This document shows positions 1 through 9,835 of a stretch of 64,000 nucleotides of DNA, one piece after another. A model generated the notes under the pieces. The model was not told where the DNA came from. It did no database searches and saw only the letters and a program-made list of their open reading frames with translations. The position numbers were made by a program, and so were the translations under genes. Position 1 is the first letter of the stretch. Each line of letters begins with the position of its first letter. Source of the stretch: Sphingomonas hengshuiensis (GTDB lineage Bacteria; Pseudomonadota; Alphaproteobacteria; Sphingomonadales; Sphingomonadaceae); NCBI RefSeq assembly GCF_000935025.1, contig NZ_CP010836.1, positions 1,426,001 through 1,490,000 of the forward strand, in the 5' to 3' direction.

Positions 1-1
1 G

Positions 2-1606
2 CGGGCAAAAGCGTTTCTGGACGAAGCCGTTCCGCTGGCCGATATGGCCTGGGCCGAGTTCACACAGGGCGATTTGCCGCTGGCAGATCCGACGCAGTTT
101 GTAGGGCAGCGGGGCGAATCGTTGCTGTTTCGCCACCACGGGCTGCACATCGAAGTGGTGATCGATCGCACCCACCCGATTGGCGCGATCGATCCTGCGG
201 GCATTGCGGATGTTGTGCTCGAAGCGGCGCTGACGGCGATCGTCGATCTGGAGGATTCGGTCGCCGCGGTCGATGCCGAGGACAAGGTCGCGGCCTATGC
301 CAATTGGCTTGGGTTGATGCGCGGCGATCTGGAGGAGCGTTTCGACAAGGGCGGCGTGGCGATCACCCGGCGGCTTGCGGAGGACCGCGTCTATCAGGTT
401 CCGGGGGCGGGCGACCTGACGCTGTCCGGGCGTTCGTTGCTGTTCGTCCGCAACGTCGGCCATCTGATGACCACCCCCGCGCTGCTGCTGCCCGATGGAG
501 GCGAGGCGCCGGAGGGCATATTGGACGCGATCGTCACCAGCCTGATCGCGCTCCACGACCTGCGCGGGCTCGGCAGCCACAGGAACAGCCGCGCCGGATC
601 GGTCTATATCGTCAAGCCCAAGATGCACGGTCCGGAGGAATGCGCGTTCACCGATCGGCTGTTCGATGCGGTCGAGGACCTGCTCGGGCTGGCGCGGCAC
701 ATGATCAAGGTCGGCGTGATGGACGAGGAGCGCCGCACCTCGGCCAATCTCGCGGCGTGCATCGACGCGGTGAAGCACCGTATCGTCTTCATCAACACCG
801 GCTTTCTCGATCGCACCGGCGATGAGATGCACACCAGCATGCACGCCGGGCCGATGGTGCCGAAGGGCGAGATGAAGGCGCTGCCGTGGATCGCCGCCTA
901 TGAGGATCGCAACGTTCGCATCGGGCTGGCCTGCGGCTTTTCGGGCAGGGCGCAGATCGGCAAGGGGATGTGGGCGGCGCCCGACCGGATGGCCGATATG
1001 CTCGCGCAGAAGGGTGCGCATCCGCTGTCGGGGGCGAACACCGCATGGGTGCCGTCGCCGACCGCCGCGACGCTGCATGCGCTTCACTATCATCAGGTCG
1101 ATGTGTTCGCCCGGCAGCGCGAGATCGCTGGCGAGAGCATCCCGGCGCTGGCGCCGCTACTGACGATTCCCGTCGCGATCGGGCGCAACTGGAGCAGGGA
1201 CGAGATCGAGCAGGAACTCGACAATAATGCGCAGGGCATTCTCGGCTATGTAGTGCGTTGGATCGATCAGGGTATCGGCTGCTCCAAGGTGCCCGACATC
1301 CATGACGTCGGGTTGATGGAGGACCGCGCGACGCTGCGCATTTCGTCTCAGCTTCTCGCCAACTGGCTGTTTCACGGGGTTGCGAGCGCGGTCGATGTCG
1401 AAGCCGCGCTGGAGCGCATGGCCTTGAAAGTCGATGCGCAGAACCGCGGCGACCCGCTGTACAGATCGCTTGCGGGGGCCGAAGGGCAGGCCGGGCTGGC
1501 GTTTCAGGCAGCGCGCGCGCTCGTGTTCGAAGGGGCTGCGCAACCTAATGGCTATACCGAGCCCTTGCTGCACCGCTTCCGGCGTGAGGCAAAGGCGCGG
1601 GGCTGA
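2..1606 (+). CDS. glcB: Malate synthase G (5' end outside the window)
   Basis: Condenses glyoxylate and acetyl-CoA to malate in the glyoxylate pathway, in the cytoplasm. The frame is open to the left edge, so the internal ATG at 44 is not the true start. About 535 of the roughly 720 residues usual for isoform G are visible. Visible family signatures are [13 protein letters not shown], the glyoxylate-binding block [19 protein letters not shown] with its catalytic arginine, and [12 protein letters not shown], which carries the catalytic aspartate. The end at KARG is normal for the family. It stands alone; tamA follows after a 250-bp gap in which I see no gene. Confidence 0.95.
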   Translation, partial: RAKAFLDEAVPLADMAWAEFTQGDLPLADPTQFVGQRGESLLFRHHGLHIEVVIDRTHPIGAIDPAGIADVVLEAALTAIVDLEDSVAAVDAEDKVAAYANWLGLMRGDLEERFDKGGVAITRRLAEDRVYQVPGAGDLTLSGRSLLFVRNVGHLMTTPALLLPDGGEAPEGILDAIVTSLIALHDLRGLGSHRNSRAGSVYIVKPKMHGPEECAFTDRLFDAVEDLLGLARHMIKVGVMDEERRTSANLAACIDAVKHRIVFINTGFLDRTGDEMHTSMHAGPMVPKGEMKALPWIAAYEDRNVRIGLACGFSGRAQIGKGMWAAPDRMADMLAQKGAHPLSGANTAWVPSPTAATLHALHYHQVDVFARQREIAGESIPALAPLLTIPVAIGRNWSRDEIEQELDNNAQGILGYVVRWIDQGIGCSKVPDIHDVGLMEDRATLRISSQLLANWLFHGVASAVDVEAALERMALKVDAQNRGDPLYRSLAGAEGQAGLAFQAARALVFEGAAQPNGYTEPLLHRFRREAKARG

Positions 1607-1856
1607 TTGCGCGGCGCAAATTCGACGCTAAGGCGTTCTCTTTGCTTGAGGGAGCCCATCGTTGCGTTTGCTTGTCCCCGTTTCTGGACGGGCCGCGCCT
1701 TTGTGTGCGCGCCTTCCGATGGCCCTCCGTCGCGCCCGCAGGCCCTGAGTGTGACGATTGTTGCAACCATGTCATGCGCGTCCGGAGCAAAATCGACCTT
1801 CGCTCGTTTCGTGCCCGGGAGGGCCGGGATGCTACCACGGTCCCCGGAGGACGTGT

Positions 1857-4058
1857 GTGAGTAAAGGGGTTAAGGCGGTGTGGTTGGCCGCTCTGGCGGG
1901 GACGGCGTTCCTGCCGGGGCTCGCACAGGCGCAGATCGCCGATCCGACGCCGGGGCAGGGTGCGCCCACGCCCACGCCCGCACCGACCCCGGACTCCCCC
2001 CAGGCGTCCGGCAGCACCGCGGCGCCTTTCGCCAACGAAGAGCCCATCGTTGCGGATGATGCATTCGAGGCGCAACTGCCCAAATTGAGCGGAGACATCA
2101 ATGCGCCGCTGGAGCCGATCCAGCGGTTCGAGCCGACCGTTCCCGCGCCAGCAGCAGGTGCTCCGACGCCGGGCGCTGCGCCAACTCCGGGTGCGCTTCA
2201 GGACTCGATCGAGAGCTTCCCTCCGCCCGCCGCTGAGTCTCCCGAATTTGCCCAGCCGCTGCCGCCGCTCGCGGATTTCCGCGTCGAGCCGGTGGCGATT
2301 GCCGGGGTCGAAGACGAAAAAGTCGGTTCGGTCCGCTATACAACGGTGCTGGAGGGGCTCGACGCCGTCGGGCTGAGCGGACGCTTTCGCACGCTTTCGG
2401 CACTTGAGGACGGCGACGGCAAGGCGGCAAACGCGACGATGGTCGCGGCGCGCGCGCGCGAGGATGAAAACCTTGCGGTCCGGCTGATGCAGTCGATCGG
2501 CTATTATGACGGCACCGCGATTTCGACGATAGAGCAGAATCCGCGGAACTCGGGCAATGTCCGCGCGACGATCACGGCCACGCCGGGATCGCTTTATCGG
2601 CTCGGAACGGTGCGCATCGTCAGTGACCCGACCGTCCCGGCGGGGCTGATCGACGCCGAACTCAACCTCAACCCGGGCGATCCGATCCAGGCGGATCGCG
2701 TTCAGGGCGCCGAAGCGAACGTCAGCATCCGGCTACCGCAGCAGGGCTATCCCTTCCTGAAGCTCGGCGATCGCGACATCCTGCTCGACGAGGAAACCCA
2801 TTTCGCCGACTATACGCTGCCCGTGGATCTGGGGCCCCGTGCCAGCTTCGGGAAAGTCGTCACCGAAGGCAGGCGCCAGGTATTCGATGTCGAGCATATC
2901 GAATTGCTCCGGCGCTATCTGCCTGGGCAGATCTATGACAGCCGCGCGGTCGACGACCTGCGGGACGCGCTCATCGCGACAAGCCTGTTCTCCACGGTTT
3001 CGGTCGAGCCGATCCGCACCGGCAAGCCGGGGCCCGACGGGACCGAAATCGTCGACCTGCGCGTCCGGCAGACCGCCGGGCGTCCGCGCACGCTGGCAGG
3101 CGAATTGGGGTACAGCACGGGACAGGGCATCCGGCTCGAAGGCAGCTGGACGCACCGCAATTTCTTCCCCCCCGAAGGCGCGCTGATCGCCAGCGGGGTG
3201 ATCGGCACGCAGGAGCAGGGGATTTCGGGCACGTTCCGCCGATCCAATGCCGGTCGCCGGGACCGCACCTTCCAGGTGATCGCCGCCGCGAACCACAGCG
3301 ATTATGCCGCGTATGAATCCTACACGACGACCTTTTCGGTCCGCTGGTCGCGCGATTCGACTCCGGTCTGGCAAAAGAACTGGACCTATTTCTACGGCGC
3401 TGAGCTCGTCGGATCGAACGAGGACCGGTATAATTTCAACAAGGGCGCGCGCGATCGCGGGACCTGGCTGATCGCCGCGATCCCCGGATTCATTGGCTTC
3501 GATGCTTCGGACAATCTGTTGAACCCCACGCGCGGGTTCCGCATCAAGGCGAATGTCAGCCCCGAAACCTCGGTGCGTGGCACGGCGCGGCCCTATGCGC
3601 GCCTGATGCTGGAGGGGACCGGCTATTTCCCCATCACGCGCAACATCGTGCTGGGCGGGCGCGCCCGCGTCGGTTCGATCCCCGGAATCGCGCGCGACGA
3701 CCTGCCGCCCTCGCGCCGCTATTATGCGGGCGGCGGCGGATCGGTGCGCGGTTTTGGCTATCAGGAACTGGGGCCGCGTTCGCCCGATGGGCGCCCGGTC
3801 GGCGGGCGCAGCCTCAACGAATTTGCGATCGAGGCGCGGTACCGGTTCGGCAATCTGGGCATCGTGCCGTTCGTCGATGCCGGGCAGGTCTATGAGGGCC
3901 TGTATCCGACTGGACAGAATTTGCGCTTCGGCGCGGGGATCGGGGGACGCATCTACACCAATTTCGGACCGTTGCGGGTGGACATCGCCACCCCGATCGC
4001 GCGCAAACCCAATGAATCGAAGGTCGCCCTGTACGTCTCGATCGGCCAGGCCTTCTGA
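1857..4058 (+). CDS. tamA: Translocation and assembly module outer-membrane protein TamA (Omp85/BamA family)
   Basis: Outer-membrane beta-barrel that works with TamB in inserting or exporting envelope proteins. I chose GTG 1857 because GGAGG lies six bases upstream and it yields a clean signal peptide ending near LPGLAQAQ; the frame is open further up without a better start. After the signal comes an unusual proline/threonine-rich stretch of about 100 residues, then POTRA-like repeats, then the C-terminal barrel. YYAGGGGSVRGFGYQELGP matches the conserved VRGF/Y segment of Omp85 barrels. Predicted length is 733 residues. The stop overlaps the tamB start (ATGA), so the two are translationally coupled. 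Confidence 0.92.
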   Translation: MSKGVKAVWLAALAGTAFLPGLAQAQIADPTPGQGAPTPTPAPTPDSPQASGSTAAPFANEEPIVADDAFEAQLPKLSGDINAPLEPIQRFEPTVPAPAAGAPTPGAAPTPGALQDSIESFPPPAAESPEFAQPLPPLADFRVEPVAIAGVEDEKVGSVRYTTVLEGLDAVGLSGRFRTLSALEDGDGKAANATMVAARAREDENLAVRLMQSIGYYDGTAISTIEQNPRNSGNVRATITATPGSLYRLGTVRIVSDPTVPAGLIDAELNLNPGDPIQADRVQGAEANVSIRLPQQGYPFLKLGDRDILLDEETHFADYTLPVDLGPRASFGKVVTEGRRQVFDVEHIELLRRYLPGQIYDSRAVDDLRDALIATSLFSTVSVEPIRTGKPGPDGTEIVDLRVRQTAGRPRTLAGELGYSTGQGIRLEGSWTHRNFFPPEGALIASGVIGTQEQGISGTFRRSNAGRRDRTFQVIAAANHSDYAAYESYTTTFSVRWSRDSTPVWQKNWTYFYGAELVGSNEDRYNFNKGARDRGTWLIAAIPGFIGFDASDNLLNPTRGFRIKANVSPETSVRGTARPYARLMLEGTGYFPITRNIVLGGRARVGSIPGIARDDLPPSRRYYAGGGGSVRGFGYQELGPRSPDGRPVGGRSLNEFAIEARYRFGNLGIVPFVDAGQVYEGLYPTGQNLRFGAGIGGRIYTNFGPLRVDIATPIARKPNESKVALYVSIGQAF

Positions 4059-7000
4059 TGGCGACCGAATTTCCTGAAACCGAGGCTGGCGAGACCGAAA
4101 CGCAGGTGTCGACGACGCGCCCTCTTTGGCAGCGCGTGGCGAAGTGGATCGGTATCGCGCTTGCGGCCATCATATTGCTGGTCGGAGCGCTCGCGATCGG
4201 GATCAACACCGGCCCGGGCCGCGCCTTTGTCGCGAGCCAGATCAACCGGTTGACGCTCGCCTCGGGACTCAATTTCCGCGTCGGGCGGATCGATGGTTCG
4301 CTCTACGGAGCGATGGTGCTTCGCGACGTCGAGGTGCGCGATCCCAAGGGCGTGTTCGCCGCGTCGCGCGAGATCGCCGTCGACTGGCGCCCCTTTGCCT
4401 ATCTGCAAAACCATATCGACGTGCGCAGCCTGACCAGCCCCGAAGTGCGGCTGGCCCGGCTGCCCGAACTCAAGCCGGTCGAGAGCGATCCCAATGCGCC
4501 ATTCCTGCCGGACATCGATATCGATATCGCCCGCCTCAGCATCGCGCGGCTCGATGTCGCGCCCGCGGTCGGCGGAAACCGCCATATCGCTCGGCTGAGC
4601 GGCAGCGCGCACCTTGCCGGCGGGCGCGCGCAGATCGTTGCCGATGGCGCGACGATCGCGGCGCCGGGTATCGCTGGCGGTGACCGCCTGTCGCTTCGGC
4701 TGGATGCCGTCCCCGACCAGAACAAGCTCGACATCGCCGCGCGCGTCGATGCCCCGGCGGGCGGGCTGGTCGCCGGTCTCGCGGGGCTCGACGCGCCGCT
4801 CGTCTTCGCGATCGACGGCAAGGGCAATTGGCAGGCGTGGCGCGGCCGCGCGACTGGAACGCTGGGCGGCGGGCAACTCGCCGACCTCGCGATCACGGCC
4901 AATAATGGCCGCTTCCAGGTACGGGGTCCCACCCATCCGGGGCTGTACCTGCAGGGCCCGGTCGAGCGGCTCACGGCGCCTGCGCTGGACGTTGCCCTCG
5001 ACATGACGTGGCGCGATCGTCGCGCGGAAGGCGTGGTAAAGCTCAACTCGAAGGCACTTGCGGTCGAAGCCGCGGGGCTTGTCGACCTGGGCGAAAATCG
5101 GTTCCGGAACGTCCGGATCGACGCGCGGCTGCTGACCCCCGGTGCGATCGCTCCCAACCTCAACGGTCGCGATGTGCGTGCCGCGCTGGCGTTGAACGGC
5201 GCGTTCGCGAGCCCCGTGGTGGACTATAAGGTGCAGGCGGGGGCGATTGGCTTCGGCGAGACCGTGGTCGAGCGCTTGGTCGCGGAGGGCCGGGCACAGG
5301 TCGATTCGGATCGCATCCTCGTCCCCATCCGTGCCCGCGCGGCGCGCGTAAGCGGGCTCAATGCTGCCGCTGGGGGCCTCGTCACCAACCTGACAGTGCA
5401 GGGCGACCTCGCGATTTCGGGCGACCGCATCCTGTCGGACAACCTCCGGCTCCGGTCGGATCGTGTCGATGCGACCGCAATCATCGCCGCCGACATGAGC
5501 ACCGGACGCTACACCGGCGCGCTCAAGGGGCGGATCAACGACTATGCGATCAACGGCGTCGGGGTCGTCAATTTGCGGACCGATGCACAATTGTTCACCG
5601 CGCCCGGCGGCGGATGGGGCATTCGCGGGCAGATCGCCGCGGAAACCCGCAAGATCACCAACGAGGCTGCGCTCAATTTCCTCGGCGGCAATGCGGTCGC
5701 CTCGGCGCGCGTCGTGCTGAATCCCAACGGCATCATCGGCGTGAGCGACCTGCGGATGCGCGCGCCCGATTTCCGCATCTTGCGCGGGTCCGGGCGCTAT
5801 GATCCCGCTGGCCCATTGCTGATCAACGCCGATGCCGTGTCCGACCAATATGGCCCGCTGACTGCGCGTGTCAGTGGAACACTGAGCGCCCCGCTGGTCT
5901 TGCTGCGCGCCGAGCGTCCGGGGCTTGGCGTCGGGCTGGTCAATCTCGAGGCGACCATCCGGGGTCGCGGCGCGGCCTATGCCGTGCTGGCAACCGGTGG
6001 CACCGATTACGGGCCGTTCTCCGCCGATGTGGTGGTGCGGACCGGGGCGTTGCTCGCAGTCGATATCCAGAAGGCACAGTTCGCCGGGATGAACATCGCC
6101 GGCGCGATCCAGCAGACCCGTGCGGGCCCCTTCGCAGGCAATGTTTCGTTCGAGGGCTCGGGCGTCGTCGGCAGCGCGGTGCTGGCGGCGCAGGGCGACC
6201 TCCAGCGCGCCGACTTCCAGGCGCGTGCGCTCAACGCCGTCATTCCGGGCAATGCCGGGCTGACGATCGGGCGCGCATTGGTGAGTGGACACGTCATCCT
6301 GGCGGAGACGCCGCAGGTCGTTGCGGACGCACAGGTCGCCAATCTTCGCCTCGGCACCACAGTGCTGCGGACCGCGCGCGTCAAAGTCGATTACCAGGGC
6401 GGCAATGGCACGGCGCAAGCCGTGGCTGCCGGATCGTCGGGCGTGCCGTTTGACATCGCGGCCAATGCACGGCTTTCGCCCAGCCAGTGGCTGGTCGCGC
6501 TCCAGGGGCATGGCAGCGGCATCGGCTTCCGCACGGTTGCTCCGGCACGAATTGCCATCGATGGCGCCAACTATCGGTTGCTGCCGACTCAGGTCGATTT
6601 CGATCAGGGGACTGTCCGGCTCGCAGGGAGCTATGGCGACGGCATGGCGCTTCAGGCGCGGCTCGACCGCCTGGACCTCGCCGTGGTCAACGCCTTCGTC
6701 CCCGGTTCGGGCGTTGGCGGCACCGCATCCGGCAGCCTCGATTTTGCGCAGACCAATGACGGGGCGTTCCCCAGCGCGGATGCCCGGCTGGAGATCGACG
6801 ATTTTACCCGCTCCAGCCTTGCCACGGTTTCTTCCCCGGTCGATGTCAGCTTCGTCGGCAAGCTGTTGCCCGATGGCGGCGACGCGCGCGCGCTGATCAA
6901 GCGGGGTACCACCACGATCGGTCGTATCGTCGCGACGCTGCGCCCGCTCAGCGCGGGTGCGGGCAGTTGGACCGAGCGGCTGCTCGGTGCGCCGCTGTCG

Positions 7001-8287
7001 GGCGGGATCCGCTATAATGGCCCGGCTGCCGTGCCTTTCTCGCTTGCGGGGCTGTCGAACCAGACACTGGCAGGACCGATCGGCATCGCCGCGGATTTCT
7101 CGGGTCGCGTCCGTGCGCCCGAACTGACCGGCGTGGTGCGCGGCCAGAACCTGACCTACGCAAACGAAACCTATGGCACGCAGCTTACTGCCATGGCGAT
7201 CGACGGGCGTTTCTCCAGCGACCGGCTGATCCTCAACCGGATGACGGCGCGCGCCGGCGATGGCACCGTCACCGCGCAGGGCGAACTCGGCCTGTCGGCG
7301 GAGGCCGGATATCCGATTTCGATCACTGCCGATTTGGACAATGCCCGGCTGGCGCGCAGCGACGCGCTGGGCGCCACTGCGACCGGCAAGATCACGATCA
7401 CCAAGACACTGGACGTCGCGAAGATCGAAGGCGAATTGCGCATTCCCGAGGCGCGCTACGAAATCATCCGCCAGGGTGCCGCAGAAGTTCCCGAGTTGAC
7501 CGGCATCCGCCGCCGCAGCCAGGTTGTCGCGAACGCGGGCGACACCCCCGCAAAGCCCGCACGCGCATCGGGCATCTTCGACCTCAACCTGCGGCTCGTC
7601 GCCGACAATCGGCTGTTCGTTTCGGGCATGGGGCTTGAGTCCGAATGGAGCGCGCGGATCTTCGTGCGGGGCACCACGGCGGCACCCGAAGTACGCGGCA
7701 ACATGGAGATCGTCCGCGGCACCTATAGCTTCGCGAGCCGGCGGTTCGAGATCAGCCGTGGCGTGATCCGTTTCCAGGGCGCGACGCTCACCAATCCTTC
7801 GGTCGATATCGCCGCGAGCACCACTGCCGAGGGCGTGACGGCGATCCTCACCGTGTCCGGGACTGCGCAGGCGCCGCAGATCGCCTTCTCGTCGACGCCC
7901 AGCCTGCCGCAGGAAGAAGTGCTCTCGCGGCTGTTCTTCGGCACCAACGTGACCAATTTGTCCGCAACCGAGGCCATTCAGCTCGCCGCGGCGGTCAATT
8001 CGTTGCGCGGGAGCGGCGGCGGGCTCAATCCGCTCGGCAAGCTCAAGTCGGCGACCGGGATCGACCGGCTGCGTATCCTGGGCGCCGACGACACCACCGG
8101 GCGGGGCACGTCGCTGGCGGCGGGCAAATACATCACCGACGACATCTACATCGAGATCATCACCGACGCCCGCGGGTTCACCGCGACCCAGCTCGAAATC
8201 TCGCTGACGCGCGCGCTCAGCCTGTTGTCGGAGACGGGGTCCTTTGGCGGATCGAGCGTCAGCCTGCGCTATTCCAAGGACTATTGA
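4058..8287 (+). CDS. tamB: Translocation and assembly module inner-membrane protein TamB (DUF490)
   Basis: Large periplasm-spanning partner of TamA, now also linked to phospholipid transport between the membranes. Its 1409 residues begin with a cytoplasmic stretch and a single membrane anchor (IALAAIILLVGALAIGI, about residues 32-50). Long repetitive beta-rich sequence follows, and the C-terminal DUF490/TamB domain starts around residue 1050 and ends SVSLRYSKDY. Length and architecture are typical. The start overlaps the tamA stop by one base. A 1956-codon open frame on the opposite strand is a codon-bias shadow. Confidence 0.93.
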   Translation: MATEFPETEAGETETQVSTTRPLWQRVAKWIGIALAAIILLVGALAIGINTGPGRAFVASQINRLTLASGLNFRVGRIDGSLYGAMVLRDVEVRDPKGVFAASREIAVDWRPFAYLQNHIDVRSLTSPEVRLARLPELKPVESDPNAPFLPDIDIDIARLSIARLDVAPAVGGNRHIARLSGSAHLAGGRAQIVADGATIAAPGIAGGDRLSLRLDAVPDQNKLDIAARVDAPAGGLVAGLAGLDAPLVFAIDGKGNWQAWRGRATGTLGGGQLADLAITANNGRFQVRGPTHPGLYLQGPVERLTAPALDVALDMTWRDRRAEGVVKLNSKALAVEAAGLVDLGENRFRNVRIDARLLTPGAIAPNLNGRDVRAALALNGAFASPVVDYKVQAGAIGFGETVVERLVAEGRAQVDSDRILVPIRARAARVSGLNAAAGGLVTNLTVQGDLAISGDRILSDNLRLRSDRVDATAIIAADMSTGRYTGALKGRINDYAINGVGVVNLRTDAQLFTAPGGGWGIRGQIAAETRKITNEAALNFLGGNAVASARVVLNPNGIIGVSDLRMRAPDFRILRGSGRYDPAGPLLINADAVSDQYGPLTARVSGTLSAPLVLLRAERPGLGVGLVNLEATIRGRGAAYAVLATGGTDYGPFSADVVVRTGALLAVDIQKAQFAGMNIAGAIQQTRAGPFAGNVSFEGSGVVGSAVLAAQGDLQRADFQARALNAVIPGNAGLTIGRALVSGHVILAETPQVVADAQVANLRLGTTVLRTARVKVDYQGGNGTAQAVAAGSSGVPFDIAANARLSPSQWLVALQGHGSGIGFRTVAPARIAIDGANYRLLPTQVDFDQGTVRLAGSYGDGMALQARLDRLDLAVVNAFVPGSGVGGTASGSLDFAQTNDGAFPSADARLEIDDFTRSSLATVSSPVDVSFVGKLLPDGGDARALIKRGTTTIGRIVATLRPLSAGAGSWTERLLGAPLSGGIRYNGPAAVPFSLAGLSNQTLAGPIGIAADFSGRVRAPELTGVVRGQNLTYANETYGTQLTAMAIDGRFSSDRLILNRMTARAGDGTVTAQGELGLSAEAGYPISITADLDNARLARSDALGATATGKITITKTLDVAKIEGELRIPEARYEIIRQGAAEVPELTGIRRRSQVVANAGDTPAKPARASGIFDLNLRLVADNRLFVSGMGLESEWSARIFVRGTTAAPEVRGNMEIVRGTYSFASRRFEISRGVIRFQGATLTNPSVDIAASTTAEGVTAILTVSGTAQAPQIAFSSTPSLPQEEVLSRLFFGTNVTNLSATEAIQLAAAVNSLRGSGGGLNPLGKLKSATGIDRLRILGADDTTGRGTSLAAGKYITDDIYIEIITDARGFTATQLEISLTRALSLLSETGSFGGSSVSLRYSKDY

Positions 8288-8365
8288 CCGGCCTCTCCCC
8301 GGGGGCATGATTGCTCTGGCCCGCTTACTGACAGTGTTGTAAGCAATCGGGGACGGGAGAGGCCG

Positions 8366-9835
8366 ATGAGCGAGCATTTCGACGTGGTGGTGGTGGGCGC
8401 TGGGATTTCCGGCATCGGCGCCGCCTATCACCTCCAGGCCAACAGTCCCGACCGCAGCTATGTGATCCTCGAGGGTCGCGCGCGGCTGGGTGGGACGTGG
8501 GACCTGTTCCGCTATCCGGGAATCCGGTCGGACTCGGACATGTATACGCTCGGCTTCGGCTTCAAGCCGTGGACCGACGCCAAGGCGATCGCCGATGGTC
8601 CGTCGATCCTGCGCTACCTCGACGAGACCGCGCGCGAGAATGCGATCGACCGGCATATCCGGCTCTCGCACCGCGTGACGCGGGCGTCCTGGTCGACCAG
8701 CGAGGCGCGCTGGACGGTGGTCGCGGAGCAGGACGGAGTGGAGCGGGTGTTCACCTGCGCGTTCCTGTTCCTGTGCAGCGGCTATTATAATTATGACCGG
8801 GGCTATGCGCCCGACTTTGCCGGGGCCGGGGAATTCGCCGGGCGGATCGTCCATCCGCAATTCTGGCCCGACGACCTGGACTATGCGGGCAAGCGTGTGG
8901 TGATTATCGGCAGCGGCGCGACGGCGGTTACGCTGGTCCCGGAAATGGCGAAGCAGGCGGCGCACGTCACGATGCTCCAGCGCTCGCCGACCTATATCGT
9001 CGCGCGCCCCTCGACCGATGCGATCGCCAACGGCCTGCGCCGCGTGCTCCCCGCCAAGGCGGCCTATGCCCTCACGCGGTGGAAGAATGTGCTGGTCCAG
9101 CAGTATTTCTTCGGACTCGCCCGGCGGCATCCGGAGAAGGCGAAGGCTCGGATCGTGGAGATGGTCCGCGGCGAGCTTGGCGCAGACTATGATGTCGGCA
9201 CCCACTTCACCCCAAGCTACAATCCGTGGGACCAGCGCCTGTGCCTCGTGCCCGACGCCGATCTGTTCGCGACGATCCGCGCTGGCAAGGCGGAGGTCGT
9301 CACCGACACGATCGAGCGGTTCACGCCGACCGGCCTGTTGCTTGCCTCCGGGCGTGCGCTGGAAGCGGATGTCGTGGTGACCGCGACCGGGCTGGAGATC
9401 CAGTTGCTGGGCGGCGTGCCGATCACTGTCGACGGGGTGGCATTCGAGACCGCTAAGGCCATGACCTACAAGGGCATGATGTTTGCCGATCTGCCCAATT
9501 TCGCGCTTTCGTTCGGCTATACCAATGCCAGTTGGACGCTGAAGGCCGATCTGACCGCGACCTATGTCACCCGCTTGCTCAATGCGATGCGCAAGCGCGG
9601 GATGCGGCAGGTCACGCCTCGGGTCGGCGCCCCGGTCGAGGCGATGCCGTTTCTCGACTTCACTTCGGGCTATGTCACCCGTGCCGCCGGCGCGCTGCCG
9701 CGTCAGGGGGCACGCAAGCCTTGGAGATTGCACCAGAATTACCTGCGCGACGTGCTTGCGCTCAACTATGGGTCGATCGACGAGGAGATGGAATTTTCCA
9801 ACCCCTTGCCGCATCCCGATCACGCCGCCGCCTGA
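8366..9835 (+). CDS. Flavin-containing monooxygenase, Baeyer-Villiger type
   Basis: Probable FAD- and NADPH-dependent monooxygenase of 489 residues. The N-terminal FAD Rossmann motif is VVGAGISGIGAAYHL, and a second dinucleotide motif VVIIGSGATAVTL lies near residue 180. Just before it, FAGRIVHPQFWP fits the Baeyer-Villiger fingerprint F-x-G-x-x-x-H-x-x-x-W-P exactly. The substrate cannot be read from sequence; ketones, hydrocarbon-derived compounds or terpenoids are possible. The ATG at 8366 follows a GGGAGAGG ribosome site. The last 16 bases overlap the convergent amine-oxidase-like gene. Confidence 0.88.
   Translation: MSEHFDVVVVGAGISGIGAAYHLQANSPDRSYVILEGRARLGGTWDLFRYPGIRSDSDMYTLGFGFKPWTDAKAIADGPSILRYLDETARENAIDRHIRLSHRVTRASWSTSEARWTVVAEQDGVERVFTCAFLFLCSGYYNYDRGYAPDFAGAGEFAGRIVHPQFWPDDLDYAGKRVVIIGSGATAVTLVPEMAKQAAHVTMLQRSPTYIVARPSTDAIANGLRRVLPAKAAYALTRWKNVLVQQYFFGLARRHPEKAKARIVEMVRGELGADYDVGTHFTPSYNPWDQRLCLVPDADLFATIRAGKAEVVTDTIERFTPTGLLLASGRALEADVVVTATGLEIQLLGGVPITVDGVAFETAKAMTYKGMMFADLPNFALSFGYTNASWTLKADLTATYVTRLLNAMRKRGMRQVTPRVGAPVEAMPFLDFTSGYVTRAAGALPRQGARKPWRLHQNYLRDVLALNYGSIDEEMEFSNPLPHPDHAAA

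Noticed and set aside
1607..1856. Possible gene between malate synthase and tamA
   Set aside because: The short frames here lack ribosome sites and family features, and the long tamA frame reaching to 1758 has no start better than GTG 1857.
3953..9823. Minus-strand open frame of 1956 codons opposite tamB and the monooxygenase
   Set aside because: It is arginine/aspartate/glycine-rich without any recognisable domain and mirrors the codon periodicity of two clear plus-strand genes. High GC with few antisense stop codons explains it.
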